Origin: Alternaria dauci
Lineage: Eukaryota > Ascomycota > Dothideomycetes > Pleosporales > Pleosporaceae
DNA length: 64,000 nucleotides
Assembly (NCBI RefSeq): GCF_042100115.1
Contig: NC_091281.1
Span: 1,302,001-1,366,000, forward strand
Direction of reading: 5' to 3'
Notes under the pieces: model-generated
Told to the model about the DNA's origin: nothing
The model's database searches: none
The model's input: the letters and a program-made list of their open reading frames with translations, nothing else
Program-made: the position numbers and the translations under genes
Shown here: positions 60,126 through 64,000 of the stretch, piece after piece
Position numbering within the stretch: the stretch's first letter is position 1
Layout: each line of letters starts with the position of its first letter

Positions 60126-60406
60126 CAGTGCCCGTGCGCGGGTCGAGCCACTTCGCGGGTCAAGCCACTTTTTAGTAGGAAAATTAACTTTTTTAGACTT
60201 TTATATAGAGAATAACTCTTTAACCTTATATTATTTTTAAAAAAGTAAAATTCTAGATTTATAGAGCTTATTAAGCTCTATAACTTTAGTATTTAGCTTT
60301 TTTAAAATACCAAGTATTAGAGAAGTTATACCTACTTTAATATTAGAGATTTATATGTAAAAAGTGGCTTGTCACGCGAAGTGGCTCGTCACGCGCACGG
60401 GCACTG
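60126..60406. mobile_element. MITE with 49-bp terminal inverted repeats and TA target duplication
   Basis: The ends 60126-60174 and 60358-60406 are near-perfect inverted repeats beginning CAGTGCCCGTGCGCG. The element is flanked on both sides by TA (60124-60125 and 60407-60408). The 183-bp core is extremely A/T-rich and codes for nothing. A near-perfect hairpin lies at 60260-60282. Size, TA duplication and inverted ends fit a non-autonomous relative of Tc1/mariner elements. Each arm carries a tandem 17-bp motif (60137-60153 with 60154-60170, and 60362-60378 with 60379-60395), a plausible transposase-binding array. No transposase lies in the window. Confidence 0.85.
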
Positions 60407-60633
60407 TAGGCACTATATCCCTGCCTAGCAATCCCTTCCACGATCGCAGCCTTACCTTCCGTGACTCGGTTATCTTTGCATCCTACGCACGCCTCCCGGA
60501 GGGTAACCCGGAGGATAACCCGGAGGATAAAATTGAACCCCTTTTGGCTAGCGGTCTGAGTAGGTTGTTCGGTTTTACTCCACAAACCCGTGTGCGCATC
60601 GTTCTGCATGCTCTTCGCTCTTGTACGGCAGCA
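60407..60633. other. MFS gene 3' flank with short tandem repeat
   Basis: The region between the MITE and the transporter stop codon contains three adjacent 12-bp units, CCCGGAGGGTAA then two copies of CCCGGAGGATAA, at 60495-60530. Confidence 0.7.
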
Positions 60634-62433
60634 TCATTTGTTCTGCTTCTCAAGCTTCTCTTCGCTAGCAACAAACCTCTCTTGTCCATGCAGCGTTCCG
60701 TCAGGCTGCGGCTTGGGTAGGCAATTCGCAATCACTGGCATCAATACTGCCATCAAGACGCCAAGCCACAAGACGGCAGTCGATACCGCGAATCCTTTGA
60801 GATTACGTGGCCCCTCGGCGCTGGGCCACAGGAAGCTCCCGTAAATGTAACTCGTGTGACCAAATGAGTTCACCAACGCGATAGCTATAGATCGCTTACG
60901 TGTCGGCTGAGACAGAACTTCGCTCGTCCAGTTGAGAATCAGAGGTATGGTTGTGTACATTGCCCCAGTCTGGAGACACAGCATAGCATACTTTACCGCA
61001 TTGTTGCTGACGAGGAGAGCTACCAGTGCAGTGATCCCAGCAAAACCGAGCAGGGCAGCATTGTGCCACCTTCGGTCTTGGGTCTTGTCCGAGGTCCACG
61101 ACCTACACAGCGGATGTCTAATTAGGGAATACTTCTTGGCTTGTTCTTGCACAGGAGGTACTTACCAGAACAGCTGAAACACAGCGCCGCAACTCCAAAT
61201 AGGTACCGTCATCCACTGGGCACTAGTACTCGTATAGCCCATTCCTCTGAGCATGGTCGGAATGAAGTACGAAACGGTCAGTGCCAGACAGTTCGCCGTA
61301 TAAATGATCAGAAAAAGATATGTTCGGCCATCTCTGATCACTGCGAGGAACGCCTGTAGTGGCGTAAGGGCCTTTTCTTCGGTGTCCCAAGACTCGTCCC
61401 GATCGCGGAGAATGCGGACGTGAGCAAGAACGCGTTGTTCCGGTGACAACATCTTCGAGTCAATCGGCCAGTTGGGAAGGATGAAATACACTAACATTAG
61501 CAGGTAGTCAGAAGCTTTCACAAACTGACGTGGAGATCACTCACGTCCGAAGCCACAGACAATGGTAATCGCGGACTCTATCACGAGCAGCCAACGCCAA
61601 CCCGGAATTCCACGAGCGCCGTCTAGGCTGGATATTACCGTACCTGCCATAATGCCGCCCAGTGCTGGAGAAACACACCCCGAGGTGTAGAAAATGCAAA
61701 AGCGCTTGCCTGGAGACTTGGTCAACAACCCATGTTACAAGCACATGACGGCGTACATACCGACTTCTTTCTTTGTGTACCAGCAAGTAAGGATGAAAAG
61801 CGCGCCCGGATACAAGCCCGCCTCGATTGCTCCGAGGAAGAAGCGTCCAACAAGCAATCCTGTCGCACTTTTGGTTTGCGACATTCCGAGAACAACGCAT
61901 CCCCAGACCCACACGATCGTGGCTGAAACGATATTCGTCAGTCCTGCCATGACACATTCCAGCTGATCGAGCATACATACATAAGTAGGTCGAAGGCTTC
62001 ACCTTCATTAGTATCATGTTCGAAGGAACCTCAAAGATGACGTATGCCACAAAGAAGAGTGATACGAGCATTGCATACTCTATGTGCTGTCAGCTTAGAC
62101 TTCTGGCACTGTCAAGTGCTCCACGTTCAGACACTTACGATTATCGGATAGTCCGAGGTCTTCACTCATACCCGCCGCGTTGGCGTTGGCGATGTTGCTC
62201 CTGTCGAGATGGGCAAGGATATACATCCACCAAAGGATCGGGAGCAGAACGAAATCGATCTTTCGGACCAAACATTTCTCTTCCGTGGTACCCGGCACAT
62301 AGCCTTGTAGTGCGGCTACGATCACTGCATCTTCGACTTCTCCATATTGTATGTGCGGGCTGTTCTTCTCGTCGCCTGGCATAGATGGGGTTCTCAACGT
62401 CACCCCCGGTGCTTCCATATCCCTCGACGTCAT
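60634..62433 (-). CDS. MFS transporter, Dal5/allantoate permease-like (anion:cation symporter) family
   Basis: Exons 62433-62139, 62079-61981, 61922-61761, 61709-61545, 61490-61166 and 61102-60634 join to 504 aa. Family landmarks appear in order: KIDFVLLPILWWMYILAHLD with RSNIANANAAG, FFVAYVIFEVPSNMILMKVK, VGRFFLGAIEAGLYPGALFI and PGWRWLLVIESAIT. The second half begins AVIRDGRTYLFLIIYTAN, and later GSFLWPSAEGPR. Intron 2 has two possible acceptors; only the one after CGTTTCAG avoids a stop and gives STYLSTIVWVWG. The tail is polar (EEKLEKQNK). Such proteins import small organic acids or amides. It is divergent from the dehalogenase-type gene 555 bp away. Confidence 0.9.
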
Positions 62434-62987
62434 GGTTATGTTCGCCTGTATGTGGAGATGGGCGACAGGTCGTTCGGATGTGACAACAAACGAACAAAGA
62501 ATTCAGCCGACAGAGACAGACATTGCGTTCAAGACATATACCTGCATCTTGACGGCTGCACACTCCCGGATGCCTGCTCGCATGGCACTCCTCAGCGGCT
62601 TGAGCTTAGTATCAGCCCATATTCTCTATATCAGATAGTCATGAACCCAGAGTCCCGCTTCCTATCTGTGCTTATCAGGCCCAGGAATCTCGGACAGAAT
62701 TGTGAGTAGTCGCTCCCCGCAGTGATGCTGGGTCGATGCGGACTCCGCCAAGATAAGGCCCCTACCTGGCCAAGGTTCAAGTGGACCAGCGCTTATCATG
62801 CCCAAATCCTCGCACAGATATGCCCCGATGTCGTTGCAGCACACGCCGTTGCTTCGTTATAGTTGCCCAGATGGTGCGTTGCTGACATGCGAGTAGGATC
62901 CGTTATCAACCTTTACCATCACCCATTTTCGAAAGTTCCAAACTCCTGATCGGAAGTCCAACACCTTGAACACACAACGCTGTCGCA
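62434..62987. other. Divergent promoter between MFS and HAD genes
   Basis: This 554-bp region separates the two start codons and could serve both genes. No specific regulator site was picked out. Confidence 0.5.
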
Positions 62988-63774
62988 ATGTCCTCATCCA
63001 ATAAGCACGTGGTGTTTGACATTGTCGGTACCTGTGTCTCCTACGATGCAATTTTTGAAGCTCTTGATCACCGCTTGGGCGACAAGATGCGTGCCGAAGG
63101 CATCAAACCACGACTATTCGGCTACCTGTGGATCGAAGTCACTGAAAGAGAGTATACTTACCTCAGTATGAATGGCCGTTATATTGGGTTCCGCGACATC
63201 TTCAGCAGTCTCTTCTATCGTATGCTGTACATGTCCGGGATCGAGGAACCTCAGACGTTCGCTAGCGACGAAGATTTGGAATACGTTCTGGAGCAGTACA
63301 AGAAGCTCGAGGCGCGACCTGGTGTGGCCGAATGCTTTCGCATGCTGAGGGAGGCTGGATTTACGGTCTGGGCGTTGACAGCAGGAGATGTGGAGCGCGT
63401 CGGAGGCTACTTCACCTACAATGGTATACCTATGCCTAAGGAGAACTTCGTCTCATGCGACACGGCCAAGATTGGTAAACCGGATCCGAAGGTATATCAG
63501 ATGATTATAGAGAAGCTGGGCAAGGATGAGAAATGGTTTGCCGCTGCGCATAACTGGGATGTAGCGGCTGCCAAAATCCATGGGTAGGTTTCCACAGTCG
63601 AATCAATGCTTGCACTACCGCCACTAACCAAGCAACAGATTCAAGGCTGCATATTGCACTATCTGGGAGAATATTCGCTGCGACAATCTCTTTGGCGAAA
63701 TGGACGTTACTGCGGATTCCTTCACTGAGATGGCACATGGAATTATATCTGCATCTAATGCCAATTCAAAGTAA
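62988..63774 (+). CDS. Haloacid dehalogenase-type hydrolase (L-2-HAD-like)
   Basis: Exons 62988-63583 and 63639-63774 join (GG+A) to 243 aa. The HAD motifs are present: motif I VVFDIVGTCVSY with the nucleophilic Asp, motif II in VWALTAGD, motif III lysine in KIGKPDPKVY, and motif IV in AHNWDVAAAKIHGFKAAY, which the splice junction completes. A helical cap lies between motifs I and II. Position +2 after the nucleophile is not Asp, as in L-2-haloacid dehalogenases rather than phosphatases. The substrate may be a haloacid or a similar small acid. Pairing with an MFS importer of organic acids is suggestive. The 55-nt intron is canonical. Confidence 0.88.
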
Positions 63775-64000
63775 GGTGGTATTGATTCACAGCATAATAA
63801 TATAAAAAGATGTACCTTGGCTAGGGTACTGTCTCGATATCAGGACATCTAACGGTCGTGCCAAGTGAACGTGGAGCGGAAGGATTTGCCCAGAACGCCA
63901 CTAGATGTCTTTGTGTACTTGATGGATGCCAGCATGCATGATCTTCCAAAACAAGCGATAACGCCCTTGTCGATCTGCACTTCGGCAAACCATCTCCGTT

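Noticed and set aside
61935..61981. First GCAG acceptor for intron 2 of the transporter gene
   Set aside because: Joining it creates an in-frame stop; the later CGTTTCAG acceptor restores the family sequence.

Overview
The window is nuclear DNA of a filamentous ascomycete, most likely a dothideomycete near the Pleosporales. The lineage is inferred from gene content and intron style. Nearly every gene has short GT-AG introns (mostly 45-150 nt) and sits in its own transcription unit. The set includes fungal hallmarks: a Zn2Cys6 regulator, a cross-pathway-control bZIP, a septation-network scaffold, fungal UCS and rhodopsin-domain proteins, several P450s and small secreted proteins. Gene models were built by hand by joining exons at splice sites that keep the frame.

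Left part (1-31.7 kb), mostly housekeeping: the 3' part of a very large Glu/Pro-rich protein; CK2 regulatory subunit; a Zn2Cys6 regulator; the GCN4/CPC1-type bZIP with a two-uORF leader and a TGAGTCA element; a 66-aa protein; an intron-containing tRNA-Leu; a degenerate gene relic and a patch of decayed repeats; a class-1A-type dihydroorotate dehydrogenase; the Kcs1-type inositol pyrophosphate kinase; a nuclear-looking orphan protein; the Cdc11/Nud1-type leucine-rich scaffold; a UCS myosin chaperone; and an ABM-fold protein.

Middle (32.2-50.1 kb): a CYP504-like P450, a secreted protein of unknown function, ORC6, and a gene-sparse stretch (37-41.1 kb) with three small secreted proteins. Two of these look like paralogues with an intron at the same place. 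A compact block follows: IMP4, PRMT5, PRP43, RPA43 and a DUF423 membrane protein. IMP4, PRP43 and RPA43 all serve ribosome production.

Right part (50.7-64 kb) is accessory: two more P450s, a seven-helix rhodopsin-domain protein, an aspartic protease with no visible signal peptide, a 281-bp TA-flanked MITE, and a Dal5-type transporter divergent from a haloacid-dehalogenase-type hydrolase. No secondary-metabolite backbone enzyme, CRISPR array, insertion sequence or autonomous transposon was seen.

The most rewarding signals are the translational-control leader of the bZIP gene, the secreted-protein pair whose second exon hides behind an apparent stop codon, and the MITE whose arms each carry a tandem 17-bp motif with arm-specific variants.
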